A stretch of DNA of 37,466 nucleotides from Nanobdellota archaeon (GTDB taxonomy: Archaea > Nanobdellota > Nanobdellia > Parvarchaeales > Parvarchaeaceae). Made by a program: the position numbers and the translations under genes. Positions 23,736 through 33,800 of the stretch are shown in pieces. The stretch spans positions 1-37,466 of the forward strand of contig JAJYWD010000006.1 in assembly GCA_021791655.1 (NCBI GenBank), in the 5' to 3' direction. Numbering within the stretch: position 1 is the stretch's first letter; the number at the start of each line of letters is the position of its first letter. Under the pieces are notes generated by a model, which saw only the letters and a program-made list of their open reading frames with translations, did no database searches and was not told the origin of the DNA.

Positions 23736-24971
23736 ATGACTTATAAAGTTAATAAAGTGATTGAGTCAGCTTATAAAACTTTTTCACCATCAGAAAGCGA
23801 ACGTGAGTCGCTGCAGAAAACCGCAGATTTTGTGATGTCAGAACTAGATAAACGTGCTCGCAAAAAGAAGATAAACGTTGAACTGCATTTGGGTGGTTCG
23901 TTTTCTAGAGGTACATGGATCAAAGGGACAAGCGACATCGACGTGTTCGTTGTATTCCCCGCTGAGGAAGGGACGAAACTCCTGCGCAAACTGGTTCCTA
24001 ACGGATACACAGAGGAGCATGGCACCCGCACGTATTTCGTGGGAAATGAGAAGGGTGTGAGGGTGGAGATAATCCCGATGGTTAAAGTAACTAACATAGA
24101 AAAGGTGGAAAATTCTGTGGACTTTTCCGTGCTGCATTATAATTATGTAAACAGGAAAATGAACCCGCGGCTTGTGATGGATGCCATACTGATGAAGCAG
24201 TTCTGTAAATCCGCGGGATGCTACGGGTCGGAGACCTTTATACACGGTTTTTCCGGTTATTCGCTGGAACTACTGATTATAAATTACGGCGGATTCCTGT
24301 CGCTGCTGGAAGCAGTGTCCCATTGGAAGCCTCCCGTGTTCATAGATTTGGAACACCGCTACGGCGGCCTAGAAGAAGCTAAGAGGGAGGTCGGCGCGAA
24401 CACAAATCCCTTGATACTTGTGGATCCGGTAAACAGTAAGAGGAATGTTTGTGGTTCCCTGAGCGTCGATAAGTTCGCCAGCCTGTTGCTCCATACAAAA
24501 CAGTTCATTCTAAACCCCTCTATGTCATTTTTTACAGTTGGCGACAAGAAAAAAACTATCATAGCGACATCTAAATTGCGGGGCTCCAAGATTTTTCGTT
24601 CCAAGACCCGAATAATAAAACCAGTTGACTCATTCATGTCTAGATACACCAGCAGGCTCAACGCATTGTGTGAAGATCTGGGACGGAACGGTATAAGTAT
24701 ATACAGTAACAATTTTGTCCTTAGCGACGGCTATGTGGAAGCGTTCATAGAAGTATCCGCCGTGCCACAGACAGACATGTACATGGCTATGGGGCCCAAA
24801 GCGTGGATAGACGTGGAGGATTTCAACAAGTTCGCTGAGGAGCACAAAAGGCTGTACATAGCGGGAGACACGATAGCATACGACAAAACGTATTCTTTTT
24901 CCAACCCAAATAAATTTATATTGAAGAAGATAGAGGAGTATATCACAGATAAGGCGCTAATGAAAAGCTGA
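23736..24971 (+). CDS. cca: CCA tRNA nucleotidyltransferase, archaeal class I
   Basis: Adds or repairs the CCA tail of tRNAs. The nucleotidyltransferase core shows LGGSFSRGTWIKGTSDIDVF (52-71) with metal-binding D67 and D69, then a third acidic site at VRVEIIPM. The following helical domain includes SGYSLELLIINYGGF, and a C-terminal tail domain carries YVEAFIEVS and MAMGPKAW. At 411 residues it is a little shorter than most archaeal enzymes (430-460). tRNA-Asn starts three bases after its stop codon. Confidence 0.95.
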   Translation: MTYKVNKVIESAYKTFSPSESERESLQKTADFVMSELDKRARKKKINVELHLGGSFSRGTWIKGTSDIDVFVVFPAEEGTKLLRKLVPNGYTEEHGTRTYFVGNEKGVRVEIIPMVKVTNIEKVENSVDFSVLHYNYVNRKMNPRLVMDAILMKQFCKSAGCYGSETFIHGFSGYSLELLIINYGGFLSLLEAVSHWKPPVFIDLEHRYGGLEEAKREVGANTNPLILVDPVNSKRNVCGSLSVDKFASLLLHTKQFILNPSMSFFTVGDKKKTIIATSKLRGSKIFRSKTRIIKPVDSFMSRYTSRLNALCEDLGRNGISIYSNNFVLSDGYVEAFIEVSAVPQTDMYMAMGPKAWIDVEDFNKFAEEHKRLYIAGDTIAYDKTYSFSNPNKFILKKIEEYITDKALMKS

Positions 24972-24974
24972 TTA

Positions 24975-25051
24975 GCTCGAGTAGCTCAATCCGGCAGAGC
25001 ATGCGGCTGTTAACCGCAGTGTTGCAGGTTCGAATCCTGCCTCGGGCGCCA
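24975..25051 (+). tRNA. tRNA-Asn(GUU) with encoded CCA
   Basis: Complete cloverleaf: acceptor GCTCGAG with CTCGGGC (one T-G pair), D stem GCTC/GAGC, anticodon stem TGCGG/CCGCA with loop CTGTTAA and anticodon GTT, T arm GCAGG-TTCGAAT-CCTGC, discriminator G, followed by CCA in the genome (25049-25051). Body 74 bases. It lies three bases after the cca stop and 18 bases before the Nudix gene; a TATA-like taaatttata at 24911-24920 inside cca could also drive it. No intron. Confidence 0.96.
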
Positions 25052-25069
25052 TAAAAGTGAGCAGCAAGT

Positions 25070-25528
25070 ATGTTAGGGGAGCAAAAATACGTTTACATTG
25101 GTGTTGATCCGGTAATCCTTGATTGGGACAGAAAAATAATCCTGGCTCTTAGGAGCAAAAGTTTGAAAGCGGAGCCGGGAAAGTGGCACCTGCCAGGGGG
25201 CCTGGCCGTTGCCGGCGAGCGGATGGAAACGGCTGTAAAGCGCATAGCAAAGACTAAGACCGGGTTGGATATCGGTTTTCTTATAAACGACTCTATGGTG
25301 GCTTCATTCGTTGGTTTTTACGACGATCCAAAACGCGATTCACGCTACCATGACGTCGCCCATTCGTTTCTGTGTAAAATAATCGGTGGAGAAAAGAGTG
25401 CAGGTAAAGACATAACCGAAGTAAGAGCGTTCACGCCTAGTGAAATAGACGGCCTGGATATTGCATTTGACCACCGTTCAATAATAAAAGATGCCGTATT
25501 TAGGTTGAAAGCCCTGCGTCTGCTGTGA
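25070..25528 (+). CDS. Nudix-fold protein with a degenerate catalytic box
   Basis: A 152-residue Nudix-fold protein, with the strand GVDPVILDWDRKIILALRS and PGKWHLPGG entering the Nudix box. The box keeps the G44-x5-E50 part and R58, but the metal-binding REUxEE core reads R-I-A-K-T-K (58-63), so the catalytic glutamates are replaced by Thr and Lys. The C-terminal half continues VAHSFLCKIIGG and EVRAFTPSEIDGL as in ordinary family members. It may bind a nucleotide without hydrolysing it, or use another chemistry. It follows tRNA-Asn in the same direction. Confidence 0.78.
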   Translation: MLGEQKYVYIGVDPVILDWDRKIILALRSKSLKAEPGKWHLPGGLAVAGERMETAVKRIAKTKTGLDIGFLINDSMVASFVGFYDDPKRDSRYHDVAHSFLCKIIGGEKSAGKDITEVRAFTPSEIDGLDIAFDHRSIIKDAVFRLKALRLL

Positions 25529-25553
25529 TTTTGGCGTTTTGGATGCCTAAAAC

Positions 25554-25563
25554 TATTAAATAT
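25554..25563 (+). promoter_or_regulatory. TATA box of the surface-protein cluster
   Basis: The element tattaaatat is centred about 26 bases before ATG 25585, predicting a leaderless mRNA. A second AT-rich stretch (ttatatttaaat, 25572-25583) touches the start codon. Gaps of at most 32 bases after this gene suggest one promoter for the cluster. Confidence 0.5.
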
Positions 25564-25584
25564 CACTCCGGTTATATTTAAATC

Positions 25585-28500
25585 ATGCATGGTAAAGCCC
25601 AGATTGTAATGGCGGTAGGAGTCTTGATCCTATCAGCCGCTTTCTTGCTTTTAGGATTGTACTTTGCGCAGCTACAAGGTCTGTTTTTCCAGAACGGGGC
25701 GAACTCTCTCCAACTATTCGCAAATAACCTCGCTGCTGTAAAGAATGCGTTGTATATGGCCCCTTCCTCAATGACAATAACTCTGGCTGGAAACAGTTCT
25801 TTGTGCAATTGGAACCCGTCAACGGATTATTATAGTTGCAGCGGCGGGTCGATCATAAACAACCTGTCATATGCAACTGGTCCAACGATAGACACCGGAC
25901 ACAGCGTTTTTAGCATTGCGCTTTGTTTCGTAGGCGGATTAGGACCTAAATTTGGTAGCTCCCTTATATCGCAGTTTAAGGGCCTAGTTTCGACCTCCAG
26001 CGAAGTTGCTGATGAGGCCGCGCCACTTGCACAGACCTCTCTAACAGATTTTATGGTGTCTGGGGGCGAATCTGAGGCAACTTCCGCCGCTACGGCTATC
26101 GGCAAGGGCGCGCAGCTTTATAATAACTTGGGGTCACAATTGTCGCAGGCGTCAGAAAAGGCCGCAGAAACTGCAGCCGAGGACGGCGCACCAGAGGCAG
26201 CAACCGCTCTGGAAGAAGAAGGACAGACTAAGTTAGAAGAGTTTGGGATAGGCGTCACTCCACCCTCGTCGTGGTCTCAAATTTTGGGTTCTTATGCTTC
26301 GAGACTGGGCGTGTTCCTTAAGAATTCTTTGGTGAGCGTTGGTAAACGTGCTATAATAAACCTAGCATTGAACGGAGGCATAGCCGCTGGCTTCTTTGGT
26401 GTTGGCGCGGGGATCTACTGGTTATTCGACTCTCCTAGTCAGACGTATAATTCAATGTCACACGGGGTGCCGGTAGATGCGGTGGTACACTTTCCTTCTC
26501 AGGTACTGGCAGAGGCGGGAACCCTACTTTCTGCCTATCAGACCTCAGAGCCCATATCTACCAGTGCTTCTGCGTTTAACCTAGAACTTCAAAATTTAGC
26601 CCAGCTCACTAATTTCGCGGGAGAAACAGCTGCGCTAAACCCTGCTTCCATTTATGGTGCGAATGCGCAGACGCTTTTTGCGAATTCACTTCTAATGAAA
26701 TCCGATATACTCAATCAATTGCTCTCAGACATATCCTCATTTAATCCGTCTTCTACGCCAATGAACGGAATTAACGTTCCGGCGACGCTTTCATCGTCAA
26801 ATGCTTTCATATCGCCAGTATCGTTCTCATCGAGCGGGGATCCTTCTCTTTCATCTATCTTTGGCATGGCACAGATTGGATTCCTTACCGTCGCAAGAAC
26901 AGCATCATGCATGGGCGATGTAGGTCAGCTAATAAACCCCAGTTCCTACACAAACGGCGTAAGCGCAGCGACTAACCTCGTGTCGGTTTATGGAGCAGTC
27001 TCCTCTCTTTTCAACATTTACGGTAAGGTGAAATCTGTAGAAGACATAGGTTCTTACTTCGTAGGATACGGCGGAGAGGCATACGTGAACGGCCAAGCGA
27101 ACGGGAGGCCAACAGAAGTGGGTGCATCCATAGTTACAGATTTGTCGGACATGTGCTCAATAGCTGAGAACAGTTATCAGGGTGGCGTTAATCTGCGGTC
27201 GGGCATTTTTCCCGCGGGAAATGGCAGTCTATCTTTTTCTATTAATCAAGGGCTCTTCAATACACAGTGTTCGTCCAGCAATCCATTGTTCCCAGAGACA
27301 CTAAATCAATTTATCAACAACATGATTAATTCTGGTTCGAGTTCTGTTAGCATTTCCTTGCCCCCCCAATACGCCATAGGGTTTTCAGGTTCTCTGCTTG
27401 GAGACGTTTGCATATATCGACTTATGACGGACTCTGCCGGCTCTCCGATATACGTAACAAACAAAATTTACACACTGTTCAACAAATCACAACAGTCCTC
27501 TGCAGAATCTGCATTCGTTTCCTCCGGGATGCAGTTTGATTCTTATAACATCGAATACGGGATACCTGTGTCATGCGCAAATGTCAGCAATCTGACAGCG
27601 AATAAGTACACAATAACATTCCCTAGCCCATTGACGGCTATATCGGGCGCCTCATCACTGCAGACGCTAGCGAAGAATGTAATTGTCCCAAATAGTCATT
27701 CCTCAGTTAAAACGCCTTTTGCGTCCCCCTCCAAACTAAGCTGGAGCTCTCCAGTAACGATAACCTCATCGGCGTATACACTCGCTTCCCCCCAGGCGAG
27801 ATCTCCCATCTATGTAAACGGTTATTACTATGCCTTCTGGGAGCAATCTAATGGCGTTCTTTACTACGCAAGTTCGTCTGATGGGGCATCGTTTTCTGTA
27901 CCAAAGACCGCAGTTACTGCTGTTTCGACCAATCGCTTGGCGACTGGCACGTACTCGACTTACACCGACGGGCAGAAGGTTTACATAGCATACGCGACCG
28001 GATCCTTCGGAAACTGCAATCTTACGAGTACAGCGGTGAAAATATACGTGGTGACGGGTACGCCAAGTGGCGGATCCATAAACTTCGGTAGTCCTGTACA
28101 GTTAACCTCCGCCTCGGGATACATGAGCTTCTCCTTCACTAACACCTCAAACGGAGATTTATTCCTGGGTCTTTCTGACTGTAATCCTAGCACAGCCGGG
28201 AGCTTCGGCGATTATCACTACTATATATATGACAGCAAGGACTTCGGCGTCTCTTGGGCCCAGATACAAGACTTGACACCAAGTACTGGTTATGCGCCGC
28301 AGATAGGTGTTGCGGCACTGCCCGACTCCAGCACACAGATAATCTCTGTTTATGGCGGTTATTCTGATTCGACTTTCGACTACGCAATATGCACAGTAAA
28401 TTCATGCGGCTCATATAGTACGTTTGGATCAAAAACCGCGGGCGCGTATGCCGGTACCTCTACGATTGAAACTAGTCCGGATGCGGTAATGTTCGCGACT

Positions 28501-29445
28501 CTCCCCTCAAATACTGGAAGTTCTGGCGGACCCGTGAGTGTTTACACGTATAAATCGAGTTCTGGCTGGTCTGGTCCTGCGACAATTATATCTGCCGACA
28601 GCGTATCTCCGACGCTTGCATATCTCCCAGGATACATGTTACTTTCAGCTATACTCGCCAGCACTAACAGAACAGAAGTGGTAAACTACTCGTTTGCAAC
28701 CAATTCGTGGGGCTCGCCTGCAACAGTTACTCTTCCTGAGTCTGACCAATACGATTTAACAGCGAATGATTTTGGGTCGAAAGGCATTATACTCGAGTGG
28801 AGAAACTCCAATGACGTGTTGGTGACTATCGGGTCAGTAAGCAAGCCCGTAGTGACGCCGCCTGCTCAGCCATACCTGACTGATGGTGACGGCTTCTTTA
28901 TTAATAATGACAGCATCGTTGGCTTCTCGATAAAGGCGAGTGTTTATCCGAACAATCTGTCGACTGCACTTTTGGGCGGATCACTACTGGGAAATTACGG
29001 TGCTAATATATTCAACAACCCTTACTACATAGCACAGTACGCATTGCCAGAAGCGAATTACATCGTCGCCAATCAGTACAATTACAGTTTTATCACCGGT
29101 GTGGACTCGCCAGCACTTTCTTTCGTGGCTGGTATCTTCCGTCAGCAGGGACCTAAGTTGGAATTACAGTTCAGTAGTGCAATAATCGACGATTTGATAA
29201 ATGCGGCCATGCTAAGGGGAATCGCGCCGCCAAACTACACATTTTATCAGGCCTCGTACGCGAACGTGACTTTCAATGTAAACAAATACACTTACAGCGG
29301 CGGAAATCCTCGCTATGCAGGCATGCAGGTACTTAATATTACATTTCTATCCAATAGGATGATATTCGGTGTTTATCCAAACGCACCCCAGACTAATTAT
29401 TTAGGGGTGACCTTAGGAGGGAAGACTTTCTCGGTTAGTGGTTGA
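25585..29445 (+). CDS. giant surface protein: class III-like signal, Ala-rich helices, sialidase-like beta-propeller
   Basis: 1286 residues. The N-terminus MHGKAQIVMAVGVLILSAAF has the K-A-before-Q pattern of archaeal prepilin signals, with a single hydrophobic helix. Residues about 130-245 are Ala/Glu-rich and helical, followed by a second hydrophobic stretch (LNGGIAAGFFGVGAGIYWLF, about 260-280). Residues about 710-1090 form repeated strands with Asp-box-like turns SSDGASF and SKDFGVSW, as in sialidase/BNR propellers. Sequons (NxS/T) are numerous and Cys residues paired, fitting an exported glycoprotein. No catalytic sialidase residues can be claimed. It starts a five-gene cluster; function is unknown beyond surface structure or adhesion. 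Confidence 0.7.
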   Translation: MHGKAQIVMAVGVLILSAAFLLLGLYFAQLQGLFFQNGANSLQLFANNLAAVKNALYMAPSSMTITLAGNSSLCNWNPSTDYYSCSGGSIINNLSYATGPTIDTGHSVFSIALCFVGGLGPKFGSSLISQFKGLVSTSSEVADEAAPLAQTSLTDFMVSGGESEATSAATAIGKGAQLYNNLGSQLSQASEKAAETAAEDGAPEAATALEEEGQTKLEEFGIGVTPPSSWSQILGSYASRLGVFLKNSLVSVGKRAIINLALNGGIAAGFFGVGAGIYWLFDSPSQTYNSMSHGVPVDAVVHFPSQVLAEAGTLLSAYQTSEPISTSASAFNLELQNLAQLTNFAGETAALNPASIYGANAQTLFANSLLMKSDILNQLLSDISSFNPSSTPMNGINVPATLSSSNAFISPVSFSSSGDPSLSSIFGMAQIGFLTVARTASCMGDVGQLINPSSYTNGVSAATNLVSVYGAVSSLFNIYGKVKSVEDIGSYFVGYGGEAYVNGQANGRPTEVGASIVTDLSDMCSIAENSYQGGVNLRSGIFPAGNGSLSFSINQGLFNTQCSSSNPLFPETLNQFINNMINSGSSSVSISLPPQYAIGFSGSLLGDVCIYRLMTDSAGSPIYVTNKIYTLFNKSQQSSAESAFVSSGMQFDSYNIEYGIPVSCANVSNLTANKYTITFPSPLTAISGASSLQTLAKNVIVPNSHSSVKTPFASPSKLSWSSPVTITSSAYTLASPQARSPIYVNGYYYAFWEQSNGVLYYASSSDGASFSVPKTAVTAVSTNRLATGTYSTYTDGQKVYIAYATGSFGNCNLTSTAVKIYVVTGTPSGGSINFGSPVQLTSASGYMSFSFTNTSNGDLFLGLSDCNPSTAGSFGDYHYYIYDSKDFGVSWAQIQDLTPSTGYAPQIGVAALPDSSTQIISVYGGYSDSTFDYAICTVNSCGSYSTFGSKTAGAYAGTSTIETSPDAVMFATLPSNTGSSGGPVSVYTYKSSSGWSGPATIISADSVSPTLAYLPGYMLLSAILASTNRTEVVNYSFATNSWGSPATVTLPESDQYDLTANDFGSKGIILEWRNSNDVLVTIGSVSKPVVTPPAQPYLTDGDGFFINNDSIVGFSIKASVYPNNLSTALLGGSLLGNYGANIFNNPYYIAQYALPEANYIVANQYNYSFITGVDSPALSFVAGIFRQQGPKLELQFSSAIIDDLINAAMLRGIAPPNYTFYQASYANVTFNVNKYTYSGGNPRYAGMQVLNITFLSNRMIFGVYPNAPQTNYLGVTLGGKTFSVSG

Positions 29446-29451
29446 TAAAAC

Positions 29452-30267
29452 ATGGCACTGATAGAAATGATGTCTTTTGTTAACAGCGGCGTGCTTATGG
29501 TGTCGTTCGCCCTGCTTCTTATAGTGCTGTCCGTAAGCGTTTCTCAGATAAACAGCGTTGCGGTGTACGCAAACGCGAAATCCGTTGCAGGCGTCCTAGG
29601 AACCAGAATAATAACATCGCCGAACTGCTTCGCCTATAAGAGCACTACCCAGTACTTTAACAGTGGGAACAGCATAGTCGGCGGCCCGATTTTCTCCGTG
29701 TCGAATACAGAACCCGGCGTCTTAGATGTAGGCAAGTTTTCCGAGGATAATTTCCTGTCATGTCTCCAGTACACATACTTCGGGGGAGCCACCGCCGTGC
29801 CTGTTTTACCCAATCAGATAGGTGCGTTCGCTGGCGCTTCTATGGTCCTAACCGATACGCAAGATCCTACGGATTTGGGCAACAGCGGCAGCTTGTACTA
29901 TTCGAATTTTCCTCAACTCACTTTCGGCAGCAAATTTACAGCAATAGAGCGCACCGTAGCTCAGCAGGCGCAGATCGCTGAGTACACATCAATGGCCGTA
30001 AGCATAGCCCTCAGTATAACCATATCTACTTTGACAGCCGGGATATTGAACGCAAATCTTATACTGGCGACAGGCTCCAATTCTATTAATTCCATAGCAC
30101 CGCGGTACTCGCTGGCTTCTGCTTTCTTCTTTGAGAGTCATTACACAGAGTCGTTCCCTGTTCTGCTACAATTTACCAATTATAACGATCAGCCAACGCA
30201 TCAGGATGCTGGTGTGTTACAAGTAACAATATATTATGATCCTTTCGTGTATGGAGCACAAATATAA
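29452..30267 (+). CDS. membrane-anchored surface protein of the cluster (271 residues)
   Basis: Starts six bases after the previous stop. An N-terminal hydrophobic helix (about 12-33, GVLMVSFALLLIVLSVSVS) lacks the Lys/Arg-Gly/Ala-Gln processing site of its neighbours, so it probably stays anchored. A second hydrophobic stretch is near 180-205 (SMAVSIALSITISTLTAGIL). The remainder is Ser/Thr/Asn-rich, with two Cys. No family recognised. Its end overlaps the start of the next gene by 17 bases, which argues for co-translation. Confidence 0.65.
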   Translation: MALIEMMSFVNSGVLMVSFALLLIVLSVSVSQINSVAVYANAKSVAGVLGTRIITSPNCFAYKSTTQYFNSGNSIVGGPIFSVSNTEPGVLDVGKFSEDNFLSCLQYTYFGGATAVPVLPNQIGAFAGASMVLTDTQDPTDLGNSGSLYYSNFPQLTFGSKFTAIERTVAQQAQIAEYTSMAVSIALSITISTLTAGILNANLILATGSNSINSIAPRYSLASAFFFESHYTESFPVLLQFTNYNDQPTHQDAGVLQVTIYYDPFVYGAQI

Positions 30268-30835
30268 ATTTAATGGTAAAAGGGGACAGCTGACCTTACT
30301 CGACTTAGTGATGGTGCCGATACTTGTGGTAATGCTTCTTATAATCTCCGTGTTTTTCCTGCAGAGCCAGACTGCAAATCTCATAAACGAGGTTAACATA
30401 GAGCCTACAGCACAATCGTGTATATTTGGATTGAGCGCTCTATACGGAAGTTACTACGTGCACACTGCTTCTGCACTTTCAAGTCTTCAGAGCACAAACA
30501 CAAGCTTGTACTTCGCCGCCTCCTCCGGGTCGGCCCAACAACTGACAACGACATGCGGTAGTAATTGTTCAAGTGCCTACTCGTTCTCACAGAACAGCCT
30601 TGATAACTCGAGTTCCCTCTTTTCTGATTTTATAAAATACTTCTCGTCCTTTTCGATTAGTTACTTCAACTTGATAAAGGACACCCACTCCCCGACTTTG
30701 CAGGCGTTCGGAATGGACGTCTTCCTTAATCAGATACCCACTATATCATACACTCCCGTATATACCTGCGCGCTTAGTGTTTATAATCCGGCGAATCCGA
30801 GCCAGCCGTATAACGTTTATGGGATTGTGAAGTGA
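30251..30835 (+). CDS. pilin-like protein with class III signal peptide (194 residues)
   Basis: From ATG 30251 the protein begins MEHKYKFNGKRGQLTLLDLV, followed by the hydrophobic helix VPILVVMLLIISVFFLQ. Cleavage after KRG before Gln is the expected class III prepilin site, giving a mature protein of about 180 residues, the size of a minor pilin. The frame opens five codons earlier (ATG 30236), but the later start gives the more typical signal. The exterior part has two CSxxC-like Cys groups (CGSNCSS) and several sequons. It is the best candidate for a real pilin subunit in the cluster. Confidence 0.72.
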   Translation: MEHKYKFNGKRGQLTLLDLVMVPILVVMLLIISVFFLQSQTANLINEVNIEPTAQSCIFGLSALYGSYYVHTASALSSLQSTNTSLYFAASSGSAQQLTTTCGSNCSSAYSFSQNSLDNSSSLFSDFIKYFSSFSISYFNLIKDTHSPTLQAFGMDVFLNQIPTISYTPVYTCALSVYNPANPSQPYNVYGIVK

Positions 30836-30840
30836 TTATT

Positions 30841-33800
30841 ATGCTGAACAGGAAAGGACAAACCAACATAATAGTGTCGATAGGCGTGATAGCCGCGGTG
30901 ATATACGTGATGTTCAATCTTTTCAATTATGTCAATCTGGTCGGAATGTCTTCAAAGATAGACCTAACCGCACAGACAAGCATCTATCAGTCTCTAATGC
31001 TCAAAGACTACATCGCACAGCAGACTTCGTACTTATTCGATGAAGCGCAGGTATTTGATGGCTTACTGCTGGCCCCACCTCAGATCTCCTGTGGTTATAT
31101 AAATTCTAGTACTAGCCTTCCGTTCATACCCATACCAAAAATTTATTACTGGCATACAGTCTCCGGTCAGACATGTCTTCCGAATAATCAGCAGATAGTA
31201 TACAGCTTGGAAAGTCTATTGAACCAAACGCAGTTTTCAACGATAAATTCCAGTGGACAGAACGTCGAGACATATCTGGACATAAATCTCTCAAAGGTCG
31301 GGAGTGAGGTATTCCAAGGTAGCTTCTCCGCACCGTATCTGAGATTTCCGTACACCTTCAAGTTTTTCAGGGCAAACTCCTCGGTTTTGATATTCAACGG
31401 GTCCGGCACATCGCTGGTCCAATCTACCTCGATAGGGGGAACCTTTTATCTTGAGAGCCAAAAGTACACTTTCGACATAGGGCCTGAGGCGGATGCGGTG
31501 ACTGGAGTACTAAACCAGCAGGCGGCACTGTCTCCATTCTTTAGAGGTGTTGTGGGGTTATCGCCAGATTCGCAGTATGCACTCGCATCATTTCCAAATG
31601 GCCAGTCCGTGATAATCTATGATACGCCGAGTCAGAAGAGCTTTGAGATAGCACCGATATATCCATCTTATTCCTCAACGCTCACCGCCGCGGAGGAATC
31701 GCTGCCTCAAACAGTGTCGAACAACTCGGTTTTCGTGCTCAACGGTGTGGAATATTCGTTCGAGGACTTCCTTCCAAATGTATCACTGGGTTTTGTGAAT
31801 CCGATATTCATAATAGAACCTACATCTTTCGCGGTATTGCAACTGCAGCCCTCGTTCATTTATTATAAGTACGTGATATCTAGTTTTGAGCTCAGGAATA
31901 GCGAGAATCTTCTGTTTCCAAACAACAATCCAATATTTATCTCTTTATCAACTGTTCCTTATTATAATCCTCAGGTCTGTGTATCCTACAATGAAATACA
32001 GTATACAGTGAAGAATTGCCTGAGTCTCAGCAACAATTTGGAATCTAGCGATTACTTGAGCAATCTTCTGCAGATGGGAATCGCCTTTGTAAACCAGACC
32101 TTCCAAGTAGGTAATACTGCTATACAGGGGTTCCCAGAATACAGACTTTACAATTATCTTGCAAATGTGGTAAACGCGATAAACATGAAGACGGTATCGG
32201 TGGCAGGTCAACCTAAGTATGATTGGTACTCAAATCTTATCTTAAGCCTAGGTTCGCCGTTAGGAACCGCCAGCCTTATAAACAGCCTGGCTCCGGCGAA
32301 GGAGAATTACTACGGGACAACCGTGTACAACTGCACTCGCAGCGCCAGTGTTTTAACAATGTGCAGGGGTCTTCTGCAGAGCACGCTTAGTACCGATCTA
32401 AAGTATCTCTTCGAGAGCGAGATCCCCGCAGAACTCAGTTTCTTGTCAGGTACGCAGTTCAGCGTAAATATGTTGGGATTAAATGTGTCCGCTAGGGAGG
32501 CGCAGTCATGCAGCAATTCGAATCTTTATTCTTCTTCTGTAAATTACGCGTTTCAACCACCTAGAACGAGTGTGCTAAATTCTTCTGAGGTTCTGGGGAT
32601 ACCTATTTCGCTGGTGTTCGGTTATAATAATTCACTGTACGCCCAGCCGACCGAGGGTTGCGGCACGCAGACCTCTGTTTACAATAACGGTTATCCGGGC
32701 TTTGAAACAGTTCTCACCGATGCACACCACACCCTATTCAACTGCGCTCCTATACTACCAAAAGAGTTCCTTAACTCTACATGCATAGCCAACCTTGCGA
32801 CTACGAATTCTTCAGTCGCTTCATACATAGGGAATTGCAAAGAAGTGACAGGAGCGACCCCCTACTACGTTTGCTCGAATTACCACTTCAAGTACTTTTC
32901 CGCGGATCAGTGGATACTGCACGGGAACAACTGCCCCGATTTCGTGGTTGTGGATAACCAAAATTTCACGTATTCTGGTGTCATACCCACCACCAACAAT
33001 TTCTATAGCGTAATTTCAACCCCACCTTATGGTGGCGGAGCCGATAAAGTAGTTGATAGCCCTAACAATTGGACCTTTTCACTTATAAGTAAGCCGGCAC
33101 TTAGTTTACCAAATAACGTTTCCATCCATCTGGGTACAATACTGTCAGGACCAGCACCGGTTATGAATATACTTCTCAGTCGGTATTCAAGTACCAGTCA
33201 GCCATTTTCAGTGCTGCGATTCAACGGTTATAATGGAAATGACCAGCTTTTGAACTTTTCGGGCAATTCTAGTCTCACTTCGATTGCGCAGGCGGGTGTT
33301 TCAGCATTGCCTGGCACGAATACTATCGAGCTAAGAAACTTCTGCTTGTCCGCGAACTCGTGCTCATTCCAAGTGTATTCAAATTCTGTGCTTGAGATGC
33401 AAGTTAATGGTTCTGAGACCAGCTTTAATTCAAATAAAGGTATAGGTATGTTGGGCTTTTCCACCGATCAATACCCCTCGAATGATACCTTGTCGTATGT
33501 ATTCGCAACCACATTTATTCCAAGCTATACACCCATAGTATCGATTTCGCAACCGCAGAGTGCGGTCGATTTAAATCCGTTTATAAATGCCTCCTTCAAT
33601 CTGTTGACAGATTTGAATACAAAGTACACGGAAGTGACTCTTAATCCCTTCGGTAAGCTGTCTACAAGCTATCAACTGGAAGTAATTTTAAACAGTTACG
33701 ATTTCTCTTTATCTATGATGTCTCCTCAAAATCTCGAAGTGTTTGGCGTTTATCCAAACAGCACCACTATCCAGCTTTATTGGTGGAATCAGACCGCAAT

